A stretch of DNA of 64,000 nucleotides from positions 27,055,955 through 27,119,954 of the forward strand of contig OX381704.1 of NCBI GenBank assembly GCA_947462335.1, written 5' to 3'. Numbering within the stretch: the first letter of the stretch is position 1; each line of letters begins with the position of its first letter. The notes under the pieces were generated by a model that did not search any database, was not told the origin of the DNA, and was given only the letters and a program-made list of their open reading frames with translations. Positions 1 through 11,705 of this stretch are shown here, piece by piece. This DNA is from Harmothoe impar. Lineage: Eukaryota > Annelida > Polychaeta > Phyllodocida > Polynoidae. A program made the translations under genes and the position numbers.

Positions 1-32
1 CTCCAACCCCTTCCCTCACCTCCAACCTGCGA

Positions 33-415
33 GAAGGAAGTTGACGTGAGGAGAAGATAGTGGATGTGAGGAGAGGGTAGTGAACCTGAGGAGAGAGTAG
101 TGGACGTGAGGACAGGGTAGTGGACCTGAGGAGAGAGTAGTGGACGTGAGGAGAGGGTAGTGGACGTGAGAAGAAGGTTGTGGACGTGAGGAGAGGGTAG
201 TGGATGTGAGGAGAGGGTAGTGGACGTGAGGAGAGGGTAGTGGACGTGAAGAGAGGGTAGTGGACGTGAGGAGAGAGTAGTGGAAGTGAGGAGAGGGTAG
301 TGGATGTGAGGAGAGGGTAGTGGACGTGAGGAGAGGGTAGTGGACGTGAAGAGAGGGTAGTGGACGTGAGGAGAGGGTAGTGGACGTGAGGAGATGGTAG
401 TGGACGTATAGGGCT
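33..415. repeat. 20-bp minisatellite
   Basis: About nineteen head-to-tail copies of a 20-bp G-rich unit resembling GGTAGTGGACGTGAGGAGAG. Single-base variants occur (GATGTG, GAACCTG, GAAGTG). The array probably continues beyond the left edge in degenerate form. The 20-bp period is read directly. Confidence 0.9.
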
Positions 416-3400
416 CTAACTGGACAGGTAGCGCCATCTATGAAACTTACTCAGGCCAACCTAGGAACTAATTTGAGATGCTGCACCTGTTCCTGGTCCG
501 TGAGGCAACTTCCTGGAAGGCCTCTGGGCATGGAGAACCCTCTTTGTGTAGTCTATTTTATGGCTTGATATGTCATGAATTATTTGTCATTAATGCATTT
601 AGAATACCGCAACTGACAGATAATCTAGTATTATTGGTCCTACCAGAAGGATAAATGTTGGCACCTCCCATATCAAAAGGAAATCGAGTTTAATCCCATG
701 CATATCTAGGCAACTCTCCTTTTATCACTCACAGTTTCGTCTGCTCAATCATAAACTAGAGTCTAGTATGTCTGGGTGTGTCTCAATCAGTCTATGATTT
801 TTCGTGATTGTTATGATTTTCTTGACAATTTCAAGCAGGAATCGTTAATATAGGGGTCTAATATATGAAATATATACATTGGGTGTGGGGGTAACTTCGC
901 ATCCCTAATTAGGTATATTCCATTATTACCAGTCCTCTTGTCACATGTTGATTTAAAGAAATAGGTCTTGTCCCTTTTCCCAATGGTTATACAAACTAAT
1001 ATGATTTTGACTCCCCCCCCCCCCCCCCAACCAGTGTCGGGCTACATCTATGGAGTGCTATTTTAACAGCATGGGGGGTGGGGTGGTAACATTTCCAACT
1101 CTCTAAGTTTCTTCGTTTGCACCCATTTCCACCAAGAGAGGTTGACATTCTAGACCCCCCCCCCCCCCACCCGTCAAGGAGTTGAAATTGTTAACACATA
1201 ATTTTTGAGTCCAAATATTTATCTGAACTGTTATCATTTATCTATATGATGAATATCACACAAAAGCAGACACTTTGAGATTCGATTCTTAGCATTTATT
1301 ACGAGCAGAAATACATTTGTAATGTAATGATGACAATTCTGGAACCGGCACAGACAACTGGGGAGTAGGCCTACCTGTGTCTGCCACCAACTACATTGTA
1401 CCACAACTCGGGGACAACTGATACCTGCATATTACTATTAAAGGGGGTTAGGGGTGTTTTTTTTCCATTTTTGTGACCAATTAAGATCTAGCGATAGTAA
1501 TTTTATTATGCTTTGCTTTTGGTAATCCTTGTGAGTCATTCTATCAATGGTCCTCTTTGATGATTCCCAGGATTAATGTAGCTTTACACCAAGTATGTTA
1601 GATTTTTGGAGGGAATTACTGCAATGTAGATTAAGAATAATAACCTCATTCTTAGCTTATGTCCCCCACTTTAAGCAATAATTCCCCCCGGCCCCCTGTG
1701 GTGAAAGTTGGAACTTAGGGCCGAGTCATTTATTACTAGCTGGGGGGCTTGGTGGATTTTCCCAAAACCGCAATTCTTTTTCTGAGCCCCCTTACAAAGT
1801 AACCTCAACCCGCCCCCTCCCCACTTTGTTTGGATTTCAAGAAAAAAAATCGCTATAGTTTAAAGGTGGTTGGGTGAAAAATTGTCATCGCCTTTGGTGA
1901 GGGGGCCACGAAATGTCCCATGTGCTCTCAAGGGGGTTGCGTAAAAAGATTTCGCACCTCTGCGCAAAATCTCACCCCCCCCCCTGTAATTAATAAATGA
2001 ACACTCCATAAATGGACGGTATTTAGCTTTAACCCTTGGGTTGGAGGCTTTTCAAGTTTTGCCCCCCGGGCCGCTTTTTCATTATGCTACCTTCCCATTA
2101 GGCAATGAGTGACTCACATCTTTTACGTTATAGACTATCCTTTCTGCTTGGCTATTGGGCATATGATTGATATCCAAATTATTTATATTTCGATTATCAC
2201 TATTTTGGTCTCATGGTATTTTTACCATGTGATGAAATGACACAAACACCAAAAATACGATTTTATTTTCAAAACCCCTTGCACACACTCGTCTCAGGTA
2301 GGTACTCGTCTCAGACAGGTGCTTGTCACTGGCACTCCCTCATCACTGGCACAGGCTCATCACTGACTCATGCTTGTCACTGGGAGATGTCAGTTTCTGG
2401 GATAAGAAAGAAAGTATATTAGGCATACAAAATCTCTCAGCTTCTGATTTATTTGGGATTATACAACCGGTGTCAAATCCTTTTCCCTACTTAGTTTACT
2501 CTCACAGAAATAAATGACAAAAAGTAAGTATCCAATAGCTGTCAGTTTCTAATGTCTGCTTAAGTTAATCATTGAAGAAAATTGTTGTCAGCTCCTAATT
2601 TATTTACTCACTGATATAGTTTTGTTTTTCCCAATCAGGGAGGACAAACCCCACCCCTGAACCCTATTATACTTAAAAATATGCAGGTATCAGTTGTCAG
2701 CAACCATCCTTTGATGCTAGGTTTTTTGCTGTCTACACTTTCCCAGGAACCCTCCCTTCCCAGTTCTGGAGAATTTCCCCAGTCGTGACTCGGGAAATTC
2801 CTAAGAATCTCCCAAGTTTCTGTTCAGTGGGAGGTCGCTGTCACCGAGATGTGGTAGTTGGTGGCAGGTACAGTGTAGTTGGTGGCAGGTAGGTCTACAG
2901 GTAGGCCTACATAACCCTGTTGGCCAGTTTATTCATGCCTGTCACAGCATATTGTTGGTTGTTGTAACTGAAAGTAGGAAAGTGATTATAACAGCTGCTG
3001 AACAACATGGGGATTACTTGCATAAGGGAGTGGTAATTTATTAATTAGTTCACGGGGTGGTGAAATGACTTGCGGACGCTTGGAAGTGGTTTACAACCAC
3101 GCCCCCCTCCCTCTCTAGAGCATGGGGAACTTTTTGTGCCCACCCCTCCCCCTTGACGTCAGTTTGAACTATAGTAACCAAGGGCTTTTTCAGTAAAAAG
3201 GGACCATTACCCCCCCCCCCCCCCCACCACCACCACCATCACCACCCCCTTCAACACAGGTCAGAACCTATTTACGGAGTAAAAAGGGAGCATTACCCCC
3301 CCCCCCCCACCCCCACCCCCTCGCCTCTGCAGGGGTCGAAAGTGTTTAACCCCCCCCCCCCCCCCGCCACCAACCCACCACCCCATACCTGAAACTAATA

Positions 3401-3930
3401 AATGGACACTGCTAATACCAAACTAGGGAGCCGGTTATCACTCAATACACTGAATTTCCCCTCTCGTCTCTGGTGCCGAAAAATCTGCCTATCCAAACGC
3501 TGACCACGCCCAGGTGACCAGGTCATCTATTAGGTAAGGAGGACTCGATCTACTCTCTCTGGCTAATAATATCTACCTGTAAATATCATCTGTTCACGTG
3601 TCTACCTCCCGGGGTCTACCTGCGTTGTAGGCCTACAGACACCGGTTACAGACACAACATATTCCCACCCTAGGCCTACAGTCAACTTGTTTTATTTTTA
3701 ACCTAAGTGCTTATTCCGCATTCGATGTATCATTTCAAATGTATATGCCCCTAAATGTCTGTATGTTCAACTTACCTGGGTGTTTGTTTCCATTGCCTGA
3801 ATAGAAGAGATTATGTTGTCTGAACTTCTTCACGACACTGAATGACTTCCCAGTAGTCGGAAATGGAGAGCACTGTTGGTAAACACTGCTGGTGCCCCTG
3901 GTCAACAGGGCTCATAGGTAAGAGCCCTTA
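416..3930. other. Intergenic DNA, no gene recognised
   Basis: No convincing coding region. The stretch holds several long C homopolymers (for example 1013-1028, about 1156-1170, 3211-3227, 3297-3310 and 3351-3365) embedded in T/A-rich text. Words such as TAGGCCTACCTG recur. It may include upstream regulatory DNA of the RING-CH gene. Confidence 0.5.
1365..2912. mobile_element. Possible inverted-repeat element, about 1.5 kb
   Basis: The segment near 1365-1440 (GTAGGCCTACCTG, TGCCACCAACTACA, GACAACTGATACCTGCATAT) reappears in reverse complement in pieces at about 2672-2912, including ATATGCAGGTATCAGTTGTC and TGTAGTTGGTGGCAGGTA. Inverted ends around a 1.3-kb gene-free interior suggest a degraded non-autonomous DNA transposon. 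No target duplication was identified and the outer limits are approximate. Confidence 0.4.
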
Positions 3931-3990
3931 GGTGACCAGCATATCTCGCCCTTGCCACGTAACTTCCGACGGGACCTTGGCTCTGAGCAC

Positions 3991-4036
3991 GGAATTTCCC
4001 GTGAGATTTCAAGGCATCATGGCCGCGCATATGGAG
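3991..4036 (+). promoter_or_regulatory. Candidate TATA-less core promoter of the RING-CH gene
   Basis: TTTCCCGTGAGATTTC (a TCTCACGGGAAA-type palindromic motif read in reverse) lies about 10 bases before CATCATGGCCGCGCAT, which resembles a YY1/NRF1 downstream promoter element. No TATA box is seen. The same two-part arrangement occurs at 54671-54720. The site lies about 230 bp upstream of the first usable ATG of the RING-CH gene. Promoter activity is inferred from motifs only. Confidence 0.35.
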
Positions 4037-4266
4037 CCACCCGATTCGTCGCTATATGGCAGGTTGTGGCTTATGGATAGGGGCCTTAGCAGCTCTCGAA
4101 TCGTCCGATCCTCTCCCAATTTCAATCAAATCAATCACCCTTACTCAATTGTAAATCACATGTTCAATAATTTCACTTGCATGTTTTGGGTTGTGAATAG
4201 GGATCGCCAAGAGTGGTACAGACTGCAAATGACTCAGCAAAAGACAAAGTATCCGAGTTGTCCCTA

Positions 4267-4423
4267 ATGGGAAAGTGCGAACTCAATAACCATGGTCAAG
4301 AAGATGAGGAAGACATAGAGACCAGGACATGCCAGCCAGAAGTATCATCAGAGGCTTCAGCTTCAGTTTCTACAACATCTAGTGGCACCGTTTGTAGGAT
4401 CTGTCAAGATGGTGATGAGGATG
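4267..4423 (+). CDS. RING-CH gene, coding exon 1
   Basis: Encodes an acidic Ser/Thr-rich N-terminus and the first zinc ligands (VCRICQDGDEDG). It ends in phase 1 at a consensus donor (G/GTAAGT at 4424). An overlapping frame starting at ATG 4019 ends at the TAA that overlaps this ATG (CCCTAATGG), so it could act as an upstream ORF if the leader is unspliced. Confidence 0.75.
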
Positions 4424-7400
4424 GTAAGTTGGCTACACGTTTAATAAGGGAAGGTTCATTATTTATGGCCGGGATGGGGTGAGCATTTGAGGGGGGGGGG
4501 CAAATTTTTTTAGGGGTATTCAAAGGGGGGGCCTTTCTTTTCTACCCTATTCTTAGGGGGGGGGCTTTTATTTTAGGGGTATTCCTGAAAATGTCACAAA
4601 TTTAGTACGTTGAAATGTCACAAATTTTGGTGACAGCCTGTGTTATGTTCTACCAAATTATGTCAATATTTTCAAAAATTCAAAAATTATCCTCGAACTC
4701 CAAGCAAATTTTTCACTGTATCACTTTTGACACTCAGAATAGCCCACCGTTTTGTCAGTCTTCAAAAAAGTGCCAGCCTCAAGTAAGCACTGAGGGTACG
4801 GGAGCTTCCAACTTAGGCCTAAAAAAAAAAGAAAGTTGTGTTCCGGTAACATGGCCCAAAAAAAAGAGGGTCGGTAGGTTGGATTTTTTTTTTTTTTTTA
4901 CATTTTCTTTTTCGGTAAAAAGGTGAATTTTAGAGTAAAAACACCAAAAATGTCCTAAAAATAACGAAAAATTACAAAAATGTCCCAAAAATATTAAGGT
5001 CGGCCCCAAAAACGGAGGGTCAGTCGGGATACTGGAACACAACTTTTTTTTTTAGGCCTTATAAGCACTAGGGCCCTCAAACTCATGGTATGTAAGTCGA
5101 AAAACGGTAATCGAGTGTCTGAGGTTTGACTATTATCACTCACCAGCAAGTATCATGAGAAGTTTACACTTAAACACCTTACAAATGTATGTATTTGTTG
5201 CACGGTAGTAAATTGTAGGCAAAAAAGTGCCCAGGATTAAATGCATACACCAACATCGTTTTTGTAATAAAGTTGAAAACAGGGTGAGGGAGGGGGCGCT
5301 TTTTTTTCAACCTATTCCGAGGGGGGCAATTATTTTTGATGTATTCGATTTACCAAACGCTCACCCCCACCCCTGCCATAAATAATGAATCCTCCCTAAG
5401 GTGGGTCGACCTCTAAAAGTAGCTAGATCTTTATTAGGTTTTCACAATAAGACCACAGTAGCATGTACTTTCCAAAGAAACTACAAGAATAGGCGGGTCT
5501 CAAGCTTACACTATAAGAAGTAAGTAGTGTTCCTGTACAGCAAATACTGGGGGCAACTATGGTTCCAGTAGATTGTGCTGTAGACCTACAGCAAGTCAGC
5601 TCATGTATATTTACAGCACATATACTGTACAGTGACAGCAAAATCTACTGTTACTGTACAGCAGAATTAATTGTAAACCCAAATCTGAAGGTCTAGGGTT
5701 CACTTCTCAAGGCTGGTGATATTTTTAGTCACTATGAATCACTTTTAGAAAAATAGATCAAAACATAAAGGACCTATAGTTTCATGACAAGCCTGACCGG
5801 GGATTGAACTCGGGACCTTCCTATCACCTCCCACAAATCAAGTGCACGGTTGACCTTGTAGTGCTAGAACCTAGAATGTCATGTAGAGTTTGCTAAAGGT
5901 CTCTTTTGTCCTGCGTACAAAACAGCATTTCATGTTTTTCCTTCAAAAATGTCTAGAAAGTATCTTGTGTAGATTTGCATATCACTTTTAGGAAAAAAAT
6001 TCAAAACATGAAGAAACTGTAGTTTCATGACTAGCGTGACTGGGGATTGAACTTCCTATCACTGTCCAATGCTGTGTCTGATTGAGCTATCGAGGCAGCT
6101 GGAGTAAGGCCTGCAGCATGGTTCTTCATATTTGGCACCTTTAGCAACATGCAGATATTATTGTATAACACCTAAATTGTTTACTATTTAACCAATGATA
6201 TATGGATAACGGGCACACGAGGGGATGTATACCTATATAAGTTATATAGGTATACAGCCCCGAGTGTGCCATTTATCCATATATTATTAGGTTTATCATA
6301 CGATTATTCCATTCAAATGTCTTTAATTACCTTATATATGTCCTAATTTCGCCATTTTGAATGATATATAAGTCGTCTTGTACAGAGGGTGCAGCCGCCA
6401 TGTTGTGGAACTCTTCAGTAGGGGAGGTGAGGAAGCAGAAGCTAGGCGCGGGGACCGGTCATTATTTTGTTACGCTGCTTTCGCCAGCTTAAAGAATACG
6501 ACTGTACTCCCGCGTCGCCACCTGCCGTTTTGGTTACTAACCGCTCCCCTCTAAACTTCAATATAGGCAGCGTTTCCCTACCCTTTTACCATGGCCAGAT
6601 ATGAATGGGCGCTAGCGTGTCCGCCTCACACACCAGAGGTCCCCGGATCGAATCCCAGTGGAAACGTACCAATTTTAAAGTGCCTATATGTATGTGAAAA
6701 AAGGTCCCTAGAATTATTTTAACGAATAGGTAAGTAAAGTCCAACTACTACCTTTATAGTAAAAAAAGAATTATAAAAAAAAATTGATTTTAGGAGAAGT
6801 TATAACAAAAAGTGTAAAAATTGCTGTATCTCTGTTAATATAAGAGCTAGAGGGCTGAGAATGTGTCTGTAGACTTCTTGTTTTACCCCCTTCTTCTGTA
6901 TGGCCAGCACGGTATAGTGGATAGGGCGTTGGACTCGTAGTCTTGCGGCCCAGGGTTCGATCCTCCGACGAAACGTAGGATTTTAACTCTAAATATTCCC
7001 CTCAATTGTGCTTTTATCGCTGGATAACAGCACGCTGTTATCCAAAAAAAGCACGATCAGAGCCCCAATCGTATAATAAACAATGAAAACTATAGACAAG
7101 GCCCATAGAGAATGATGTTCAAATTACTTGTGACCATTTAGTATGTAACACATTGAGAGGTGGCTAGACCAATCACTGCCCGACGCTGATTGGGCTATCG
7201 AGGCAGCTGGAGTAAGGCCTGCAGCATGGCTCTTCATATTTGGCACCTTTAGCAACATGCAGACATTGTTGTATAACACCTGAATTGCTTACTATACAAT
7301 GAGAACTATAGACAAGGCCCATAGAGAATGATATTCAAATTACTTGTGACTATTTAGTATGTAACACCTTGAGAGGTGGCTAGACCAAGGATCGATCCCA

Positions 7401-10400
7401 GGACCCCTCATGTACCTATTACAGCAAAAAGTGCTGTAGGTCTACAACTCACTACTGTAAGTTGCATCTACAGCAACAGAAATGTACATGTACAGCAAAA
7501 TTTACTGTATTATGTTTTACAGCAAAAGTACTGTATAGTTCTGAGATATTCATGCTCACGTTTATTTGACATGTGATAGAATTATATAGTGTTATACCAC
7601 ATATCTACAACAGATAGTATTGAAAAGTAGCCAAATTTCTATATAATTCTCTCAGAGCACAGGCTTTAATGTTCTCTATCCAGAATACATATTTTGAACA
7701 TATGGTCCCACGCATAACTCTAAGGTTCAGCGCCATTGAAATATAAAAGTTAAAAAGAAACAGAAATATATACTGAGGGCTCGTTTAGCCGGGGGATGGG
7801 TGTAAAAAATGACACTTGAATGACAATTCCCATCACAGACTGCATAGCACAGGGATAGCATGCTTGACTCTATAGCAGAAATGTGATGGTTCCCATCCCA
7901 GTTAAACCACTTTTCCCATTTTATAAGAATACATAGTTATAGCATTCACAGAGAGAAAAGTGAGTGTCAGCTAGACTCTCCCCAGGGTCAGCCACTGTCT
8001 GACTCAGGTAGGAGAGTCTGCTGGACGTTCACAACAGTCAGGCTGAGCCTCCTTTGAAGTTGCTCCCTTTTGAGAGTCAGCCTTCTCTCCACAGTTAGGT
8101 ATTGTCTGACTGTGGAATGAGGGTCATTTAGCCTCAGCCTTCTTTGTTTGCTACCAGGTGGGGACACAATACAGTATTGAGCTTATAATAGTATGGTTTC
8201 AGATACCATTCTTGTGGATTTTGAATTTATATACATTGAGATTCTGGGATCACCTCTGACATATATTGGTACATGTATCTCTGTGTTGTTACATGCCTAA
8301 ATGACTTCTGGTCTGTGATAGAACGCCCTTTTCTATTCAGGACAACAGAACTATTTTGTATGGGATTTTTTTTTACAAGTGTTAGGGAGGACATATATAT
8401 TTCCCCCAATGCAAATAAGCAACTAGTCTTACTGTACAAAAGATGTTCTAGCTATGCCTGACTTTCATTGAGGCCAAAGTTCAGCATTGCTAGACTCACA
8501 CCCACATGTGAGTCCAGCTTGGCTCGACTACCCTTGAGCATGAAAGTCAGGCAGTGTTGCACTCTCGTAAACGATGGTCCAGCATTGCCTGACTTTCACT
8601 GTAGAGAGGGTCCAACACTGCCTGACTGTCATATCACCCTGAGTCAGGCAGTGCTGGACCCTCTCTACAGTCAAAGTCAGCATGAGGGTGTTTTTGGAGA
8701 CATGGGCCTGACTATGGCATGTGTGTCCAGGTGACTTTCACATTTTCTTCTGTGTTACTAGGAGGACATAGACACTCTCAAGTGTACAGACACCTTATGT
8801 ATTTAGGGAATTGCGCAGTGACCGTATCTGACATGGAATCTAGCCACCTTAAAGAATATTTTTCTTACAGCTATATAGTAACTTTGTGATCTATGATAGA
8901 TCACCAACTAAACAAATATATACATAAATGTACACATAACAAATCAATGTGGGATCACTCAGCAGGATCACATCGCCACTCACCACATTGTTCAGAATGA
9001 TGTCCTGATAAACACGAAATCCAAACACGTCTATATTTAAGGTGATCTTTATCACAAAGAGAACATTGTTTGCTAACAAGTATAACCACTGTGTTTTAGG
9101 TAATTTACTACGAGAAACTGGATGCTCGTGTCGGGGGTCAATCCGCCTGATCCACGACAGCTGCCTGATGGAGTGGATCCGATCTCAGCGGTCTATCATC
9201 TGTGAGCTCTGCCATGACCCCTTCTCAGGTGAGCAGCTGGAGGATATGCTCCAGTATTGGGAACTCCTACATGATGTTGAGCAGCTTGACGACGGCCGCT
9301 ATGCACAGTTTATCCAGGGCGATGAGGACTACCTTACAAGGACTAACATTCAATGGGTAAGGATATGAAATTGTAAATCTCAACATAATGTAGTATTGGT
9401 CAATAACTTGGTTGGGTAGATCGCTCTGCTTTAATGAAGCCCACAAATAAACAAAAAAAAACACCTACAGGCCACTCATTACTTGAATATTTAAGAATAG
9501 TACTGAAAAAAAAGATGTGTGGACCTTTGGTGACAATGTAGCTGTAATCAGAGGCACAACCGGCTGCTGCTATGGTTAAAAACAGGTGGGAAAAAAGAAG
9601 TATCACTGTCAGTGCATGATAGCCCAGTCTTTTCCAAAACCCAACATTAAGTTAACATTTAAGTTAAAGGGTAATCCTTGTCTCCCTAGATGCTGAACCA
9701 TTAGGCCATCCTTGTTAGGTTTACACCTGACCTTTATTTAGAATCACCCAAGTGGAATCCCCCATATGCACGCATATACTAGCCCTGTGAGCCTGTACTG
9801 ATGGGACCAGCAGTTGGACTGTGCCAGTTGTATAGTATTGCACAGGCTCTCCTTAATGAAATACAGTACCTATGATATTGTTTAACATCCATGATACTGT
9901 AGTAGATATCAACAAACCCGGTTTTGCTTGGATAAGAGTGATACATCTTTATTTCTGTATCCTGCATACAACAGCTAATAGGCACGGTTCGGGCCAATGT
10001 GATCGCAATAAGATAGGTAGCTGGGAATAGGTTAGGGACACATGACAAACTGGTATCAAAGGTGTGCCCGACTACAGGCCTCCACGTGGTACGGTGGTGA
10101 GGCATAGCCTTGGTGGGGACAAGTAACAGGAAGGGGCACATGGTGCATCAGTGAGACTGGACAGGTGTGACAGACCGCCTTATAAAGTGGGGTAGGTGAC
10201 TGGGGCTGACACCTGGGGACGAGATCCGGTACCAAGGGTAAATGGAAAAAAGCTTACCTGATGCCCCATACGGAATGGCGGGTACAGGACACCCGGATCA
10301 CCATGTGGCAAAGGAACAGGATGCCAGGCACCAGCTTATACGTAACAGTTGACCACGTGGGAACAGGTTTGGGACAACGGGACCCGACCTAGGTTCAGAT

Positions 10401-11505
10401 GCCATTAGCCATCTATGTGACCCGAACCGGACCTGAACTAAGTAGTATAAGGTGTATACTATCTATATAGTATGTATACATATGGTTTCCCCATAATACT
10501 TTAAATAATGCCAACAATAATGAGTAGATAGTGCTGTCTAGAACATTTCAGTGGGCCATCCAAACTAGCCTTGCCCGCTATATTTCACTTTTGTAGGCTG
10601 CCCCATCACCAGCCATCATATCCTTGCACCTGTTGTCAGAAGAAAGTGCTTAAATGCTGAGATTCAGTGAAAGTGTTAGGCTTTAATGTGTTTGGGTAAA
10701 AGTGTTTAAATTAGCCACACATATTTTACAGTATATTTATGAAGGCTGACAGCGCACTCAATACTGCCTGCAGTGTACTTGGTGGCCTTGGTAGATATGG
10801 GGCCCTGTTTACAGCCACATCTGAAGGGTCACTTTTTTGGGGGTCTAGCTCACCTTGGTCACATACTTTTGCCCTCTGGTGTAGAATTTGTAAAGTACAA
10901 ATCCTGCAGCACAGTTTAGTGGCACAGTTATGAACTAGATACTTTTGTTTGTAAAGTATCATTAAAGATCTGCAAACTGGATTTACTATTCATATACCAT
11001 TTAATGGCTTTTTTGCTTGCTATTTTGGACTTGCATAAATGCAAGGTAACATAGTAATTTTGCATTTTCTATTTTCCAGGCTAATCCACCCATGCCCTTC
11101 TGTGACAACTCACGACGTTTTTGGCTGTTGTGCATCATCATTATGGTTGGGCTGTCGATGTCCTCTGCTTTTATCCAGACGACCCATATGAGCCGCGCTT
11201 ACCATGATGGTCTCAAAGTGTACCATGAACAGGAACATCAGCCGACAACACCATCCAGCCTGGACCTCTGGTTAAAAGAGTCTGGTGAGATTCAACCTGA
11301 CCAAGATATCCCAGACAGACTGGCATCACTGCATTCTGCATATAACTTATCTCTGATGATCTTAGGCCTTACATCCATCATAACAGCAGGTGTCTTGGCA
11401 CTCTGGGTGCTAGTTGAGTGCTGCATATGGCCACTGGAGAAGTATATGAAAACACATTTGCGAAGATTAGCTCGTCATGAGATGAATGCATTGCATGGCC
11501 AATAG
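4267..11505 (+). CDS. MARCH-like membrane RING-CH E3 ubiquitin ligase (3 exons)
   Basis: A spliced gene with coding exons 4267-4423, 9100-9356 and 11080-11505, totalling 840 nt or 279 residues. Joining exon 1 (ends GAGGATG before GTAAGT) to exon 2 (starts after TTTTAG) reconstitutes a RINGv zinc finger. CRIC comes from exon 1; CSC, HDSC and CELC come from exon 2, giving the C4HC3 order typical of MARCH proteins. Exon 3 adds two hydrophobic segments (near FWLLCIIIMVGLSM and LMILGLTSIITAGVLALW), the usual two-pass membrane anchor. Such enzymes ubiquitinate membrane proteins at endosomes, ER or plasma membrane; the substrate here is unknown. The Ser/Thr-rich N-terminus is not recognisable. The ATG at 4267 has G at +4. 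An in-frame stop at 4198 means an upstream coding exon would have to splice in after it (the acceptor-like TGAATAG at 4200 is possible). The MARCHF paralogue cannot be decided. Confidence 0.88.
4448..5398. mobile_element. Inverted-repeat element just inside intron 1
   Basis: The left end (GGTTCATTATTTATGGCCGG ... GGGGTGAGC, about 4450-4480) is matched in reverse complement at about 5355-5398 (GCTCACCCC ... CCATAAATAATGAATCC). The interior is non-coding and contains a second nested element (4815-5058). Insertion begins only about 25 bp after the splice donor, leaving GTAAGT intact. The limits are good to roughly 10 bp, and no target duplication was established. Confidence 0.6.
4815..5058. mobile_element. 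Nested short inverted-repeat element
   Basis: Ends are AGGCCTAAAAAAAAAAGAAA on the left and the reverse complement of AGGCCTAAAAAAAAAAGTTG on the right, continuing inward into GTTGTGTTCC. The interior carries repeated CCAAAAA and GGTCGGTAGG/GGTCAGTCGGG words. It sits inside the element at 4448-5398, so it inserted later. Confidence 0.55.
5533..5672. repeat. Cluster of TACAGCA/TGCTGTA motifs
   Basis: Short words of the form TACAGCAAA and TACTGTA recur about ten times in both orientations, in an otherwise AT-rich stretch. A second cluster of the same motif lies at 7428-7541. The pattern resembles the motif arrays at the ends of other elements in this window; clean termini were not found. Confidence 0.4.
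5785..5880 (-). mobile_element. tRNA-derived SINE-like copy
   Basis: On the minus strand GGTCCCGAGTTCAATCCCC is an RNA polymerase III B-box. A tRNA-like head is expected on the higher-coordinate side but is degraded. A related copy lies at 6035-6120. Confidence 0.4.
6035..6120 (-). mobile_element. tRNA-derived SINE-like copy
   Basis: Read on the minus strand, CTCGATAGCTCAATCAGACA resembles a tRNA A-box region, followed by a shortened B-box-like GTTCAATCCCC. The adjoining 90 bp (CTGGAGTAAGGCCTGCAGCATGG onward, about 6091-6183) recurs at about 7200-7290, showing that the repeat is dispersed. This is a SINE relic, not a functional tRNA: the arms do not fold fully. Confidence 0.45.
6198..6284. 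repeat. Near-perfect hairpin with 42-bp arms
   Basis: ATATATGGATAACGGGCACA through CCTATATAA is followed by its reverse complement with few mismatches, centred on TATATAAGTTATATA. The whole 87 bp can fold into one stem. It is consistent with a small palindromic miniature transposon inside intron 1. Confidence 0.75.
6595..6680 (+). mobile_element. tRNA-derived SINE-like copy
   Basis: GGGCGCTAGCGTGTCCGCCT followed by CCGGATCGAATCCCAG gives an A-box-like then B-box-like arrangement with tRNA spacing. No intact cloverleaf is apparent. Located in intron 1. Confidence 0.45.
6900..7010 (+). mobile_element. tRNA-derived SINE
   Basis: GGTATAGTGGATAGGGCG (A-box) and CAGGGTTCGATCCTC (B-box) lie at tRNA spacing, with an anticodon-loop-like CTCGTAG between them (would read CGT). 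The 3' acceptor strand does not pair with the 5' strand and an unrelated tail follows, so it is a SINE head and not a tRNA gene. Confidence 0.55.
7082..7389. repeat. Duplicated 92-bp segment in intron 1
   Basis: The stretch CAATGAAAACTATAGACAAG through GGTGGCTAGACCAA at 7082-7173 recurs almost unchanged at 7298-7389. The intervening part (about 7200-7290) matches 6091-6183. This is a local duplication of SINE-containing DNA. Confidence 0.7.
7428..7541. repeat. Second cluster of TACAGCA/TACTGTA motifs
   Basis: Contains ACAGCAAAAAGTGCTGTAGG, CTACAGCAACAG, TACAGCAAAATTTACTGTA and TTTACAGCAAAAGTACTGTA. It repeats the motif of 5533-5672 in both orientations. Confidence 0.4.
7835..7915 (+). mobile_element. 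Degraded tRNA-derived SINE-like copy
   Basis: GCATAGCACAGGGATAGCAT resembles an A-box region, and ATGGTTCCCATCCC sits where a B-box would be. Weak match. Confidence 0.3.
7947..8754. mobile_element. Palindrome-rich element with GTCAGGCAGTG motif arrays
   Basis: Ends CACAGAGAGAAAAGTGAGTG and (reverse complement) CACAGAAGAAAATGTGAAAG are inverted. The interior has many GTCAGGCA, GTCAGCC and CTGACT words in both orientations. It includes a strong inverted pair near 8590-8672 (TGTAGAGAGGGTCCAACACT against AGTGCTGGACCCTCTCTACA). A compact relative lies at 58920-59026. Non-coding, inside intron 1. Confidence 0.6.
9100..9356 (+). CDS. RING-CH gene, coding exon 2
   Basis: Begins after a pyrimidine-rich acceptor (GTGTTTTAG) and carries the remaining zinc ligands CSC, HDSC and CELC, plus the conserved Trp of MEWIR. 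It continues into an acidic linker and ends in phase 0 at TGG/GTAAGG. Confidence 0.88.
9357..11079. other. Intron 2 of the RING-CH gene
   Basis: 1.7 kb from GTAAGG to TTTTCCAG. No further gene, RNA or clear element recognised; short open frames on both strands look random. Confidence 0.7.
11080..11505 (+). CDS. RING-CH gene, last coding exon
   Basis: Starts after TATTTTCCAG and encodes a luminal/extracellular loop between two hydrophobic segments (about codons 11-29 and 86-110 of this exon) plus a short basic tail ending ...ALHGQ before TAG. Confidence 0.85.
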   Translation, partial: ANPPMPFCDNSRRFWLLCIIIMVGLSMSSAFIQTTHMSRAYHDGLKVYHEQEHQPTTPSSLDLWLKESGEIQPDQDIPDRLASLHSAYNLSLMILGLTSIITAGVLALWVLVECCIWPLEKYMKTHLRRLARHEMNALHGQ

Positions 11506-11699
11506 ACAGATGAGAAATGAATTAATATGCATGCCTCAGCACATTTATTGAGAAGAAGTTGTATTGCATTTGTAGACCTCTTCCATATAAATAACTTTGT
11601 CCATATGCAAAGTATTGATGTACTAATGGTGTTATTTTTACAAGGAGTTTGAACAATCCTAGTTCTACAGTGAGTGAGATAATTATACAGTGGGCTATC

Positions 11700-11705
11700 A
11701 ATAAA
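11700..11705 (+). terminator. Polyadenylation signal AATAAA
   Basis: AATAAA lies about 195 bp after the stop codon of the RING-CH gene, within AT-rich sequence. It is the best candidate for its 3' end. Confidence 0.5.

Noticed and set aside
6900..7010. Functional tRNA gene
   Set aside because: A- and B-boxes are present, but acceptor strands do not pair and a SINE body follows.
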